A stretch of DNA of 64,000 bases from Caprimulgus europaeus (GCA_907165065.1 OU015523.1:22595834-22659833), one strand, 5' to 3'. Shown: positions 12,251-26,900, numbered from the stretch's first letter. The notes: generated by a model from the sequence alone, not told the origin. Translations and numbers: made by a program.

Positions 12251-12661
12251 ACACCTCTGTTGTGGATTGTTTCTAATCTTTATATAAACGCACCTGTATG
12301 CTCTGTATGACCTAGGCACCATCATCTCACTGCTGGGAGAGCACCTTGCAAATTACTGAGGGATTGAGTCAAATATTACTGGCTCTAAGATTAAAGCAGA
12401 TAAAACCTTTGTATTGACAACTCTGGATTCTGTTTTGAGAGTTTAATGTTGTGATACAGTAGTCTTTCAGATCTTGGCATTTATCTGATCTACTAATTCC
12501 AACTGAACAGAACTGTTGAACTGTGAAAATTGCTCCAAACAGTGCAAACTGCAATTTTACTGCTTCAAATTCCTTTCAAGTTGTTAAGGACAACAGCCAG
12601 TCCTAGGTGTTTTCTATAACATCCCTGTGTTTAGCAGGCTTCTTTCCTTCTGTCACATCCC

Positions 12662-12690
12662 CTCTGAGAAATACAAGGAGTTTCTCAGAG
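12662..12690. repeat. Perfect 10-bp inverted repeat, 9-nt loop
   Basis: The left arm CTCTGAGAAA and the right arm TTTCTCAGAG are exact reverse complements separated by nine bases. No T-run follows, and the spacing does not suggest a known family. It could be chance in AT-rich DNA, but it lies 120 bp from a longer hairpin. Confidence 0.8.
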
Positions 12691-12811
12691 AAAATACCAT
12701 ACTGAGACATAAATAAGGATATGATAAGATCTCTACATCATTAATTTTAGTTGATTTATTCTGCTAAGGTCCAAATAGATGCCATCACAAAAGCTGTCTC
12801 ATGGAGGCCTG

Positions 12812-12852
12812 GAACACTCCAAGTGTTTATCATTCAAACACTTGGAGGTGTT
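12812..12852. repeat. 16-bp hairpin with one bulge, 7-nt loop
   Basis: The left arm AACACTCCAAGTGTTT pairs with AAACACTTGGAGGTGTT across the loop ATCATTC, with a single unpaired base. The stem is too short for a typical pre-microRNA, although adjacent bases could extend it weakly. I do not recognise it as a known microRNA or transposon terminus. Confidence 0.8.
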
Positions 12853-15800
12853 AGTACCTGTAGTGAAAGAGGAAGAGCAATAAGATCAATCCAGAACACA
12901 CCAAACTGTTAAGTAGGTTTTGTAAATAGATGTAAAGGGGTTGGATATAATTCCACACCATCTAGTGGTTCTTTTGGTATTCTCTGTAACATGTACAAAA
13001 TGAAAAAAACCACACACAAAAAAACCCCAAAAACCAAAACCAAAGCAAACCAAAACCCAAGCAGTTTTGAACTTTGACAGTAGAGAACAACAAAGATATT
13101 AACTAGAAAGGTCTGCAATATGTTGTGCTGTTGTATACTAAATGTTTTTGGAGTTGCCTCCATTGCAGTAGAGCAGACACCACTGGGTAACAAGGAGAGA
13201 CGCATCTAAATGGCCTGAATCACCATCTTCCCCAGAACGTGAATGAGGAATCTTACACTCCCCTATTCTGGCAAGGAAGCCATTTCTAACAGCACACATA
13301 TTTAAAAGTACATTTATATATATTGCAAGAATGCATAAATGAATCCTCATGACACTGGAAGAGATACTGACCTCAGTGAAAGAATAAACATGTTGTCTGC
13401 ATTCAGAGAAAAGCAACAAGGTTCTGCTTCATATCCAGTGGTTCTGGGGGCTTAATTTGTAGCTAAAGGAGCGTTGAATATATAAAGTATCAACATTTTT
13501 GTTTTATGCAATTAAGGTGTAAAAAATGGCTAGATCTATTTACAGTATAATGAGCACTTGGAGTTGAAAATGCTTTCCCATTTGTTTTCTCTACTGAACT
13601 TAAGAAAATATACAGCTTTTGTTTTATATCTCAAATGCATATATTTTATCTTCTTCATTTGGAAAAGTACCACCTCTGTAAGGAGATCCTACCTAAACTA
13701 TATTTTTTTAAAAAAGTGTGATATAGGAAAGAATAGTTGCTGTAGAGCTGCTGACTTGTTAGAAGAGATATAATATGCTGGCATGAACAAATGCTTGCAA
13801 CGTGCAAAACTGTCTGATCATCTGACACTGACAGGAGAAAAAAAAAAGACCAGTCAGTGCAATAGCAAGTATAGCCAACAATAAAGTTAATAACCTTACA
13901 TATGAAACAATCAGCTTTCAAACTTTCCTTGACAGCTGGATGGATTTACACTACTTATCATATCAACATTAATTATATTATATAGTCAGTATTTTTAACT
14001 ACAGTAATTTGAAACAACCCACACACAGTATGTTTCTGGGTCAAGAGTAACAAGATGAATTAGCAAAGCAATCAGATAGCTTCTTTCAAGTCAAAAGATT
14101 AAGGTGGCACAGAGCAATGTAATGTATCACTTGAGATATACCAAATTATTCTGATCTGCATAATTTAAATATAACATCAGGCAATACTTCATGCTGTTAA
14201 TAATATAAGATTGTAGCTAGTATTACCTGTTCCTGTTTTTTCATTAAAGGCTTATTCATAATTTATAGTTCTGTTGGCTTGGGGAAATGTTCATTAAATG
14301 AAAAATCTGTTGTGGCCCCATAGTTTACGGTTAGGTTGATACCATTAGGAACCTTCAACAATGGCTAAAAAAGTGTTTGTCTTAAACAACAGACTTACTA
14401 AAATAAACAGTGTTTTGGGGTTTTTTGGTTTTTGATAGGTTTTTTTCTCAGTTTTGTGGTTTTAGCACACTATTACTTCTTTGTTCTCAGCAAAGTTAGC
14501 ATCAATAATAGAGCTCTTGCTCTACTCATCATTAATCAGAAGAACCTAACTCATTAATTTCTGGGAATTCATGCTTTGAAAGCAGAGTCTGAAAAACGCA
14601 TGGCTTCCCAGAGGAAGGGAATGAAGCACCTAAATACGTACAGTTCCTCTCTTCCACATTGCACTATTTCTACCCTTATAAAATACAGGAAATACACTGA
14701 TGACAGAATCACATCTCATATAGCAACTCCAATGCTATTTGTGAAATTTTCACAATACAGATTCTCCAAGAGGAAATGTAAGCACCTCTAAAGAACATTT
14801 GACCACATATAAATTTAATGAAGGATAGGGTTTGAATGTATTCTGCATGAGTAGTACATGTGCCAGGGTAAAAGGAGTTGGCTTTCAATTATGCTGATTC
14901 CAAGAAGTCTAATGCTCACTTAGTTTTCAGTAGTGATTAGGCTTTATGCAAAAAAGGCAGAGCTCACAAGCTGACATGGTGATGGAGTAGAGATTATAAC
15001 TTTCATAATTCAATCTCTCAGCAGTTTCTTAAATTTACACACTATTATAGGAGTAATGATCATGTTTAAGTATTGTGAAGTTAGCAAACCCATCTTTCTC
15101 AGGATCACTAAACTCCTAATGTGTCACGTAGAGTGGATTTAGAGGTACATTTTTTCCCTTTGAAATTGTAGATTTTTTTCACTATTTAACTATGACAAGA
15201 CTGCTGTGGAATTTTTTCTTTAAAAACACATTAAGCTACTAAAGAATAAACAACCTTAGCAATAAGGAATACTTATTAAGCATACTGACTATAATTGTAC
15301 TCGAAGAATACATAAAAAATTCTAATTTATTTTGAACAATAATGCCTAAGTAACATAGGGATAAGGTTAAGCTTTTTATTGGTAAGTCATAAGCCTTCTC
15401 TTTATACATATGTCATTGTATTGCAAAGTCACTTCCTCAAGCATTTCTCCAAATCAATATCTTTTACTCCCTGATAGCCTGTTTGATAAGATAGTCTTCA
15501 TATGCAGTATTGATTCCAATTCTATTAGAAGATAATAGTGCATGCCATTGAAATCTTTTAGGTATCTCTTATATAAAGAAAACTCTCAATGTGAATGAGC
15601 CACAAGGTTACTCTGACAAGTCAAAGAATCATACAGAAAATGTGTACGTACTGTTTTGTGTGATTTCTCATTACTGTAATAAAGTGAGATTTCTCCCTAG
15701 CTGTCCATTCCCTCATGTATAAAAGGATATATTTGCATGTACCTTGCAAGGTACAAAAAAGTTAATTTTTCAAAATCTTTTCAGCTGACATTTTTAAAAC

Positions 15801-18039
15801 TCATTTTTACTAGAGGCTATATAGAAGAAATAAAGATACAACAGTGTTCCTTATTAAACTTAGCAAAAAAATACTTTGAGCTAGCCATTAAAAATAAACT
15901 ATAAACTAGGTACTTTGTTTTCTTCTTTAAGCTTCCTAATAACTATCTAATTACTTTCAGGAAAAGGTTTCCAACATGAATTACATATTATACTGAGAAA
16001 ATATTAAAAATTCAATATTTATTTGAGACATATAATACATAAGGAATCTGCATGAATAAGTCATTTTTCCTTTAAGCATAGTTTATTACAATAAATAAAA
16101 AGAGCCAACTGTTTAAAATCCTAGAGAGATCTAACTTCATATATAGGTTTTTACTTCCATTTAGAAGTTTTAATAGCTTTAAAAGTGAATGCATTAAAGT
16201 GAGAAGATAGAGTTCAGTTTGGAATCAGAGTTTCTTTGAAAACAAGTTCTGTGGAGATTTGGAAAAGGGACTTTACATAATGCATGTGACAAATACAGAT
16301 GTGGTTTTGTTTTATTTTTTTCTTATGTTACTTTTCTTGGTCCTTGAGCAAAAGCTCCCTTCAAATCAGCATGTGTTCCAGCTGCACGGTGGGCAGATTC
16401 AGGCAAGTGATTAAAGATCAAACCCCCAAACACATAGCCAGGGTGCTGGCTACTGCAGGTAAACTCAGAGAAGAGGCTCAGTGAGAATACACAGTAAAGC
16501 AGGTATTTATCATTTTTACTCCAGCAACACTGAGAGCCCCCAACTAAGAATAAGATGAGCAGAGAGATAATAAAGATCTTCAGGACAATGGCTGTCAGAA
16601 TAAAAGCAGGGAAGTAGAAAATACCTTCACTTCAGTACAGCATGAGCCATATTGATGTCCATATTCCCCTATCCCAGACTCATTTCCTATTCATCTTGGG
16701 GAACAGCTTAGAAGTGTTATTAAATCTCCTTTGGTAAACAAATAAAATCTGAGATCTATGTGTTCTTGGGAATTGGTTGGGATTAGAAGAAACAGTTCAA
16801 ACAGAACACTAGAATTTTTGAACCTGTTATTAAAGTAGAAAGTTTTTTGCACCCTTGATTATATGGCTCTCAGTTCTGGAGAGGTATCAAGGGAAAAATA
16901 GAAGAATTTGGCATACAGCTCCTTGAAGGTCCTGCCTGAATCATGTCTTGTTTCCGATTGTGAGGAAGAGCATAAAAGGGACTAAGATCTGTCTTCTAAG
17001 CTGCCACTATCAATTCTATGCCAAGAATCTAGACATTCACTATCACTCTGACATCTCTCTAAATTTAGCATTTTCTTGCAGCCTCACACCATTATTTTTT
17101 TAAACATTTAACAGCTAGCCCTTCCCAGCTCCTCTCCAATTTCCTTGCAACACACTGGCAGCTCAAAAATGGAAGGAGAAAAATGCTATGAAATTTACAG
17201 CTGCAAACAAAATACTCCAGTCAAGAGAAACACTTTTTCCAGGTGTTCAGCTGCAGCAAGATGTGAGTTATCCTTGAACTTCTCTTATCAGTACAAAAAG
17301 AAAAAAAGTGTAAAGGGAAGAGTCAGAAGGGGTCAAAACATGTAAATAGTGAGGAGTTACCAATACAAAATTAATAGTTGTAGGTAAGCTATGTAGTAGA
17401 GATCAGACACACTCAAAGACTGTGCCTCATAGGAAGCATGACCAAAAGAAGTCAGATGTCAGCACAGAAGCAGAACCAATCCAAGAAGGTAAGAAGGTCT
17501 GCAGCATCAAAGTGTGCACTAAAAATCAAAGGGAATACCAGGGCAGGGGAAAGTGTTTTTCTTTCTGCAATGCATCAGTATTCTCTAGCCATACTGGAGA
17601 GAGTACCTTTGCTAGTAGAAAAAATGAGCCACAGGCATGTATATGCTTATCACATTGAGAACAAACAATGACTGCACAGTGGCAGGGGAAAAGAAACAAA
17701 CAGGAGACCGTCAAAAAATAATTTTTCTAAGCATATTAAGAAACAGAACACTGAAGTATAATTATTGGACTGGTAGTAAAAATACAACTGTACTACCCAT
17801 GCATCCTTTTTCACTTCAATATGTTTTTCAGTCTGAAGGCTCTTCTACAGACAATTATCTATATTAACTTGCTTGTTTCTTACACAGATACCAAGACTGA
17901 AGTTTGGTTAGATTAGTTCCTTGCTTTTTCTTCTTACATCACAAATACAGAAAAAGTAAATGAGTTATGGAGCAAGCATGTTGTGTTTGTGCATAATTTT
18001 GACACCTCTGTAATTTGTTCTACACATTCTCTTTTAGCA

Positions 18040-18360
18040 TCACTAAGTACTGATCCTCATGAGAGCCCTGCGAGATACTGTGATGTCACTTTCTGTTACC
18101 CAGGTGGAAAGAGAGGTGCTTTCAGTAGGTACGGCCAGGTTGTCCAGCAGCACCAGGACACTGCCTCAAGAGCCACCTGCAGCTTTTGTATCATGAAGCA
18201 GCAGCAGCTGGATGTTGACTGATCCTTAACGGTCTCATGCTGTTGCTCAACAGCCTTTCCCTGTGTCCCTGGGAATTCCTGCGTCCTCCACTGCTGTTGC
18301 ACACAGAGTAGCATGGGAGCTGCCTGGGGAACAACTACCCTACTGGCTGGTGGCTAAAGG
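18040..18360. other. GC-richer single-copy patch, unassigned
   Basis: About 300 bp are visibly richer in G and C than the surroundings, with CAGCAGCAGCTGG and CCAGCAGCACCAGG segments. A TTTTG-type tract follows at 18361-18400. Open frames on both strands (17983-18222 plus, 18096-18314 minus) resemble no family I know. It might be a conserved non-coding element, an exon or an old repeat; the sequence alone does not decide. Confidence 0.3.
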
Positions 18361-21300
18361 GTGTTTTGTTTTGTTTCTTTGTTTTCATTTTTGTTTTATC
18401 AGATAAGGTAGCATGCCTCAAGTGATGCTACTTACACCTGTAATCAACTGAAACATAACACATCTGGCCATATACCAGAGTTTGTACAATCTTTCAAGTA
18501 ATTCATTACAGAGGCAGATGATTTGTAGGCACACATTTGAAAAGCAAGAAATTAGAATATTGCTTGTTGATCTATTTTATACAAATGATGGTAAGTGGTA
18601 GTTATTCACACATATTTTCTAACAAAATAAAATGGAAAGTCCTTACATTTTACTTTAAATAAGTCAGTTGACTTTCTGCTTTCTGAATAAAAATGAAAAG
18701 TAGAAGTCTAAACTAAAACATAAATTTCAGCCTCTGATAGCGAATATCTGTTTGGCAGATAGTATCTAAATATATAGTTCTGTTAAGCAGAAATACATGA
18801 AAACACATGTTCTAGCTGAAACTCATTTGTAGCCCACTATTGTAATTTTTATTGAATTTACTCAGTATCTCTCACAAGTCACATACAGACAAATCCCATG
18901 GTGGACTGGTATTTCTCGTATTACTAACACATCCGACTTCTTTTCAGTAGTTAAACATTCTGCAGAGATCCTGCCTAAAACTGATTTTCCTCAAGCTTTG
19001 GAGATGATTAGCTTTGGATCTTGTGTTCCCATGATACTTAAAACCCAGTCTTGTCAACGTGGAATGAAAGTAAACTACCTATAAACTAAAAGCATTACTG
19101 CCTTGAGATCAAATTAGATATTAATAAGTACAAAGTAAATCCAGTCAGTAGGTCACAAAAAAGAACTGGTTTGCATCACTAGTTAATCAATATACATGGC
19201 TCTGCAATATTGACTGTCAGGAAAAACAACACCATTTATGTTAGATGTTCTGTGGGCTTAGTCAGGTACATTATCTTGCCATTTACAGGTAAGGACTTCA
19301 CCTCCCCCCATTCCTCTAGCATTCAAAGCATGAACAGTTTTTTAAAAGCAGAGAGAAAAATGCACAAGTTTAATGGGCAATCACTACATATCATGTTTAA
19401 GAGAACACCAAATTTCCAAAGGACTAACCAGTGTTCCTTTCTGAATAAATATCTCTGATCTTTATTTGCTGCGGTAGAGCAGCTATAAAAAAACATTAGG
19501 TCTGATGCTCGGTTGATGTATTGCAGGCTGAAGAAAAGTTAATGGTATAGTTAGCCTGAGCCTGGCTGCCTTTCTTTTCTCATTTTCTAAGCTGCAGTGT
19601 AGCACAGCCTTTAGCCAATACAGCAACTCCCGACTGAGAATGCATTAAACTGAACAGATGAATGGCAGCATTTTAAAGCAGATCTGATAACCTAGACATG
19701 CTTGTGGGTTTTAAAGAGTCCACATGAGATAAAAAGAGCTCCTGGACACTTGAGAGCTGACATACTCTTCTAAAGAGAGAGGGTGCTAAGAATTCAATTG
19801 GGCCATAGAGAATACTCTTAAAAGAAAGATCAAAAAGGGCAAATGCTGTTTTTATATATAAAAAAAAAGAACAGAGATACTCAAGAAATACATTCAACTG
19901 AAAAGACACATGCATATATTTATATGGTTCTGCTTAACACAGAAATAAATCATTAATTACAGTCTTTCTATATTTAATAACTAATGACTTTTACATAGAT
20001 CTTACAGATGTAAAAGGAAATTAAGCTTCAGTCTTTTACGAGTAAAATTAGTGCATTGCAGACTTTCACTAAATTGAGGAAAACTAATGCAAATTTCATT
20101 TCATATTGAAGGCACACGCTTTTACCCGAAACTTAGAATAAAAAGAAGGTTTTTTATTAATTTATTGTAAAGTAGCAAATATAGCTAATGCTGTATTTTC
20201 ATGTTGTGATTTCCAAGCTAAAAAAGTGTACTCTAGCCAGGCTTTTTATCAAACATCCCTGTTACTTGGATCCAGTGTTTCTGAACGTTCTTTTTTTATG
20301 CAATTAACTTAAACACAATGCTTAGTGAAAATTTTTCAGAACACACAATTCTATTTTTCTAACGTTAAACACACTGATAGCCATTTAACTGTTCCTACAT
20401 TAAAGAAAAAAAAATATAAAGCATTCAGAAAAATTATGTGGGCTTGAGTTTAGTGTTTGAGCCAGCTGTTACAGGCACACAGACATATGTTTTTATTGAA
20501 AGATATTGAGCCTACATGAATGACATTATTTTACATTTCATTTAGGGGCATGAGTGTTAGACTGGATAATCCAGTTGTAAAATTAAAACACATCAAAGGG
20601 TTGCTGTAATATAAAAGGCATCAGAATCAAAAAAAAAATCTTCCTATTGTAAGATGCATTCTCAGGTGTGAAATTGCTTCTAGCCAAAGTCTGATAGAAA
20701 AAAGAAATACAAATTGAAGTGTTTTCTGTATCCATAGGAATACTGTAGCTCCACATGCCTCAGGTCAAAAACCTAGACTTCTCATGACTAAAATCAACAG
20801 AGAGCTACTAGCAGCTCTGACTACTATAACTTATGGATGGATTTGTATTCCTTTTCCACATTACTTAGTTTACAGTTAATTTCCTTTGGGTTCAGAGGAC
20901 AAAAAAGGCTGAGAACATGCTGTGCCCATGGATCGTGCCTTTCAGTTGCAGCCCTAGAAAGACAGATAACTTCCTGTGAGACATGAGGGAACCCTGGCCG
21001 AAAGCCCATTTGGTACCACTTTAAAGAAGGGAATCTCCCATGCAGGAGAAGTTTCTAGTGCTTTGCTTGTATAGCAAAATATTTATAAAGTTCACATGTA
21101 CTCTTGTTTTACACATTCTAACAGCACTGATAGAGTCCATCTCTAGAACTGGGATCCTGTTATCTAACTACATCATTATTAAGAGATCTTAAACACAAAT
21201 GCTTTATAGCGTATGTACTTTCATAACTGTTCTTATATTGATGAAATATTGTTGGATACAGGAGAGAAAAAGTTTAGAATAGCCCCCTACAAATACATCA

Positions 21301-23755
21301 AGTTTTATCAATTTTCCTTGATTCTATCTCATCACTTCTAAAAAAATGTTTGTTAAGCCACTTGTTGATGCACCAGCATAGCAGACCCAGAAAATGCAAG
21401 TCTCAAGAAATTAATGGAATGTTTTAATATTTATTTTGATTCTTGTCAATCATTTCCTTAGCTATTCCATCGTTATATATTCACAGAACCTTGTACCCAT
21501 AAAGTCTGATTGTCATGATAACTCATATTTGGAAGTTATACATTGAGGTAATTTGGTGAATAAGAGAATATTTTATCAGTAACTGGTTTCCATACTAGCA
21601 GCATTCCAATTTTTAGGTTAATACAAGTGATGAGAAAGCATGAAACTCTTCTTATCTTTCTTCAAATTTAAATATTGCTATCTAGAATGTTAACAATTTA
21701 GATGATCTCTCTCTTAAAACATCTATTTCAATGTTCTTAAACATATTCCCATCAAGTATGAACAAAATTTTAGATATAGTATTTTTAAAGAGCTGCATTC
21801 TGCCACTTGATCTTAAATAACCATCCTGGGTTATTACCTGGGTAACACTCACAAATGCTGACAAGTCATAGTCCCCAAATACCCATGAATAGTACTTTAA
21901 AGGACTTTTGCCTCTAGAGAAATTCACCTTTTAAATGCTATTTGCATATTGTTATTCAACAGTTCTTAAACATATTATGAAACATGACATATGAGCCTGA
22001 TAATGTGGGAATTATTTTCAATTTCAACTTTTTTGTTCTTCTTTCCTGTTTTTTTTAAATCTCTACCTCTCTCCATTTTAATGTTCCATTATCACAAAAG
22101 TCTGTTCAAAATGCTTTTAATAGATTTGCTTAATTAGGGATTTTTGTGTCTTGAATTCTTTGGGTTTTCCATTAGAACAAAAGGATAATAAAGACTCCCA
22201 TGCTGTGGTAACAATACATTCTAGTCTGTCTACCTATTTACTGTACTGAAGTCTTAAAGGGATGCACTGTTTCTACAGATGGGAAAGAAGCATCCTGGCT
22301 CAAAGTTTACTTGTTGCAGAATCAGTTTGGTTATCCATGATATCTATTCACTACATCTTTATATATATTTATTTTTAGTAGAAAAAGTATACAGTCAATA
22401 TCAAGGTATCCTGACATTGGGTATTTAATAATCTCTTTCACAAAATGCAATGGAATAAAAGTTCTTTCAGGTTAAAGAACATTGATTATTTTGAATAGAA
22501 AAAAAAAAAAAAAGTAATTTGCAGAACAAGAAGTGTATTTAAACAGTTCTGGAAAACTACTCTGTCCTGTACCTTACTTGGCTGAACACATGGCTAAGAG
22601 GTCTAACACAGAGTTGCAAGATCTAGAAAACAAGCATCAGAAAATATCAAGTTAGGCTTCTTATAGGAGCCTATTTCATATTATTCTTGTAGAGACAAGT
22701 GTAGTTACAGATGAGATTCGATGGCTGTATGAGCTAAAATATAAACAAATAAATGAGGAAGTAAAAAAGCCAAAACAAAACAAAACAAACCCCCCACAGC
22801 TCCACAAAGGTTTAGATATAACTGTGTGAAACACTAGAAAGGAAACTGATGCTAAAAAAAAGTCAGTGAGGTAAGACAATCATTAGTGGCAACACTAAGT
22901 ATATAAGACTTATAAGATATTTTTATGAAAATCCTAAACTAGTTGCAATTGATTTTCCATTTAGTGTTGAGGGGGTGGTTTGTTGAGGGTTTTCTGTTGT
23001 GGATTTTTTTTTTTTTTTAAATCTTGGTGGACTTAAACATTTTTGTGCTGGTGTCTATATTTTTATAATATGCCATAAATGTGATGATTCATGTACATAC
23101 CACATATACATTCCAGTTTTTCATTCCTGAGCAATAAGAAACTAATTCTGTGCCCTGTAAAGAATCCTGTTTTTATCCAAGATATTAAGAAATTGTGCTA
23201 TCAGTCACCTATGTCCTTGAAGAGAATTTTGCAATGTAATTCAACCATGGAAAAACTTAATCATATTAAGGTGAACAGTTTTGAAATATACCTGGTGCAG
23301 CATGAAGTTTACTAAGCAAGTTTTCAGAGTCCTGGAAACTCTGTTTTAAATATAACTTCAAAATCAAAAAGAAAGTGAAAATTAGTTTGTGCAGTTATTT
23401 TCAGTGAAGTTTCTCCAGTAAGATGCCATTAATAGGAACAAAAGTGGTAATTCTTATTTGCACAGGAGAATTCTTAATTTATAAAAAAAAAAATCTCCTA
23501 ATTTCAAGCATATTTTTTTCCAAATACATATATTCAAACCAAAATTTTATCTAATTATGCAAAAAATTACTTAGTCATCTTCATGATAAGTGTAAAAAAT
23601 AACTTCTGAATGGAATTTCAAAGTCAGGATTCATGTCAGATCTTCATGTTCCTAAAGGGACTATGCCAAGCAATGTTTTTCCATTATACAATTCTTTGTA
23701 CACTGGATACTGGCAAACAAGGCAAAAAAAAAAAAAAAAACCCATAAAAAACCCC

Positions 23756-23860
23756 AAACCAAACCAAGCCAAACCAAACCAAACCAAACCAAACCAAACC
23801 AAACCAAACCAAACCAAACCAAACCAAACCAAACCAAATCAAACCAAACCAAACCAAACC
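23756..23860 (+). repeat. (AAACC)21 pentanucleotide array
   Basis: Twenty-one five-base units in register contain two variants (AAGCC, AAATC). An A17 run and CCCATAAAAAACCCC precede it, and degenerate A/C-rich sequence follows to about 23950. The complementary strand is (GGTTT)n, a G-rich telomere-like pentamer. Three open frames of 60-110 codons across it are low-complexity artefacts. Confidence 0.97.
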
Positions 23861-23950
23861 AACAAAACCTCCCAAAACAACAACAGCAAAAAAACACACA
23901 AGAAAAACCAAACCAAAACCAAAATAACTTACAGCCAACCAACCAACCCG

Positions 23951-26900
23951 AAAAGGTTATTCCATTAATTTAAGATGTTCTCAAGGTAAATCAGGAAGAC
24001 AACATATATTTATCTTTTACTTATTAACAAGATGTAAATGATCATGAAATTATCAGTTTGGTCTGCAAACAAAATATTCAGAAACAAAAATGGACCAAAT
24101 TGTACTTCTAACGTACATATACATTCAAAATTATGGAAGCATTTTTACTAATGGCACTGAATAGCAAACGGAGTTATACTTCAACTACTTACAGTATTAA
24201 AAAAAAAAAAAAAGTAGTCATCACAGTTTTAGTAGTTAATGAGATGATAATTATTTTCAATTTCATGTTCTTTCTAGCAACAAGAATTAACCTTGCAATC
24301 TAATCAATCATCTCACTGTGTTCCCACATATCAAATATTATATTTGATGCTGACAAAGAAAAGTTTTATTCTACCTATCCACAGACTCCAAAAGTGCATG
24401 TTCTTTCAGATGGCATGGCAATTTTGTCTTTGAAATAGAATCCTCTCAGAAACCCAAGTAAGAGTAAACCCTTGTGACTCATGCAGCTATAAGCTTGCCC
24501 AGCTCCAAAACAGCTCCATAAAGCCAGTTTTTCACTTCAGCACTCGTACAATAAAATATTCCTCACAATTGTTTTTCTCTGTAAGCACAGATGGGTAGCC
24601 AAATCCATTCATGGGATAAGAGCCTATGTTCTGTCCAGGTTTACCAGCCTGGACACAGCCACAGGCTCACTCATGCAGTTCCCAGACCAGATCTGGATTT
24701 TATATCACAAGTTTTACCTATATTCTTGTACATATATTCACTGTAGAAACCGTCTGCTTATACACCCTGCTGACTGTACTTAGTGTGCTGCAGCTAGAGC
24801 AGACACAAAGCTGTCTCATCCCAGTTGTTCAAATAAGCTTTGTGTAACAACAGCTCCTGGAGCTATCAACTGTCATTGTATATGAGCTAATGTAACACAT
24901 AAATTAAGTCTCTTTCCTATATCCTTTTACACAATCCTCCCTCCTTTTAAAGCAAAACTTGGGGAAAAAAAAAGGCATTATTTTGGAGGATGCATTAAGT
25001 CATATGAAGACTTAAAGCAAAAAGTGTATCAGTCATCCAAACTTTTTATTGAAATGATGTGGAGTTCCTGAATGCAACAAAGAGAAGTTTTGAATTATGG
25101 ATTGTTGAGGTCAAAGTGAATATGTTTCCTATAGACATTTTCTTTCAGATGTATTCATAGTTAAGTTTAGAGCAAACCTTGGGCTATGCTTAAATAGAAA
25201 AGACATTTTCAGATCTTCAGCAGCTGTTATGGTTAGATAGTTTTTCTGATCTATTGCTGCATTTAGACTAGGGTAGTTTATTACTCTCCATTTTTCACTG
25301 GCAGCTGGCATATTGCATTTTTTTTTTCCATCTTCCTTATTACAAGCATCAGCTTAAATGATGCAAGTGTTGAAGTGAAGATCTGAGATTTTTCAGAGTG
25401 TATCAGTTCTTGAGGCTGCACAATGCTGATACTAAAACAGTACAATGAAATTATATAATACACTGTTCTTCATTGTATAGTGTAACGAGAGAAGCTGTGG
25501 TGTTCTTGTCAAAATTATTTACTTTGAAAGATATAGAAGCTACAAGCTCTTCACTTAGCTGTTCTACACTGAGACAGAATCTGCTTTAGCAGAATATGAT
25601 CCAAGACAATAGTATTACAGTTTATTTTTAAAGGGCATAGTCAAGGTGAAACTAAAAATATATGTGCTTGTACATATTTAAGGGCCCTCAGCAGCTTAGA
25701 TCAATCAAAAGTGAAAAGTATAAAAAGCAGTTCCTTAAAAAAATATGGTGTATGCATACACTCCATGCAGCTTAGACAATTAAGTTTTTCTTTTAATCCA
25801 AGCAGTTTTATTTTCAGATTCTCTTCATTCCATAGAGTCAATTCTCAAAGTATGTTAATTTGAATGTAACTTCTTTCCAGTGGAAGTTATATTGACCTTT
25901 TTGAGCTGCTGTACCTTATAACTATACTAAAAAAATCCCAACCACTTACCTTGTTTCAATCACAAATGTAAGGTGCTGATTCCTGTCTTTTGGGTTTAGG
26001 TTTTAAATGCAGAAGAATCAAGGAGGAAATGGGCTTAAAATAAGTACTCGTTAAAAGAAGGTGCCACCTCAGAGGAGAGGACACATAAATGATTGCAAGT
26101 TCCTAGCTAGTGCTGTGTCTGCAATGCCATGCCATTACAAGGACACAATCACTTGGCATGGAAAAAAGTATATACACATTTGCTACCATGCATAAACAGT
26201 AGAAGCAGACCTTCATTATAAAGTCTTTTACTTCAATTTTTGTGCTATTTCCCAATAGCACTTTTAGTACAGTTTTACCTGAATACTTAATTCCACTTAA
26301 TTATAGTTTATTTTATTGTTTTGTCCCCTTCTTAAGGAGCTTTTAATGTACATTGACCACTTGTCTCAAAATCACTCAAAAAATCCCACAAGTGTATAAA
26401 AGGGAACATAGATCTAAGCACCAAAACAGAGACTATGGGATCATTCGCTGTTTTCTTTATTCACATTAATTCTTCCATAAAGAAGTAAATTTGCTGGTAA
26501 TTCTTGGATACAGTTAATAGAATACACAATTTTTGATTGAGATATACAGGAACTGTTGACCTAAGAGTAAGGGAAACATTGGAACTGTGAACATAGGCAC
26601 AGAAAAACGAAAGGAGATTATTTATATTTGTATTTTTATATCTATATACAAATAATATATCTAATAAGTTTGTATAAATCATGAAGCTTTTTTGCATTAA
26701 TTAATTCAATTTTTAGATTGCCAAAACATTCATTGAATTAACAATGACTCTTTAGGTAAAAATGCATACACAATGTTTTCACTTTTTTCCAGAACAAGAC
26801 GATGATTGTGGATCATCTTTTCTGTGAATCTCAAGCAAATCCTAGCCTGAGAGCTTTAGAACTGACAAGAAATTGTAACCTCAGGTACTTGAACACAAAT

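Larger units (their letters stand above)
12251..23755. other. Long unannotated AT-rich interval
   Basis: No transposon, RNA gene or convincing exon was seen in about 11.5 kb. Notable small items are two perfect or near-perfect hairpins (12662-12690, 12812-12852), an A/C-rich tract at about 13005-13075, a T/G-rich counterpart at about 14415-14450, and a somewhat GC-richer patch at about 18040-18360. Small open frames (up to 98 codons) show no recognisable domain. Confidence 0.5.

Noticed and set aside
11640-12325. Open frames of 158-215 codons on both strands across the TTTCC/TCTCC array (Ser-Pro-Leu or Arg-Gly-Glu repeats)
   Set aside because: They are translations of a pentanucleotide repeat that contains no stop codons. 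There is no unique sequence with coding character on either side.
23633-23968. Open frames in the AAACC array (Lys-Pro-Asn-Gln and Trp-Phe-Gly-Leu repeats)
   Set aside because: Low-complexity translation of a microsatellite in several frames on both strands.
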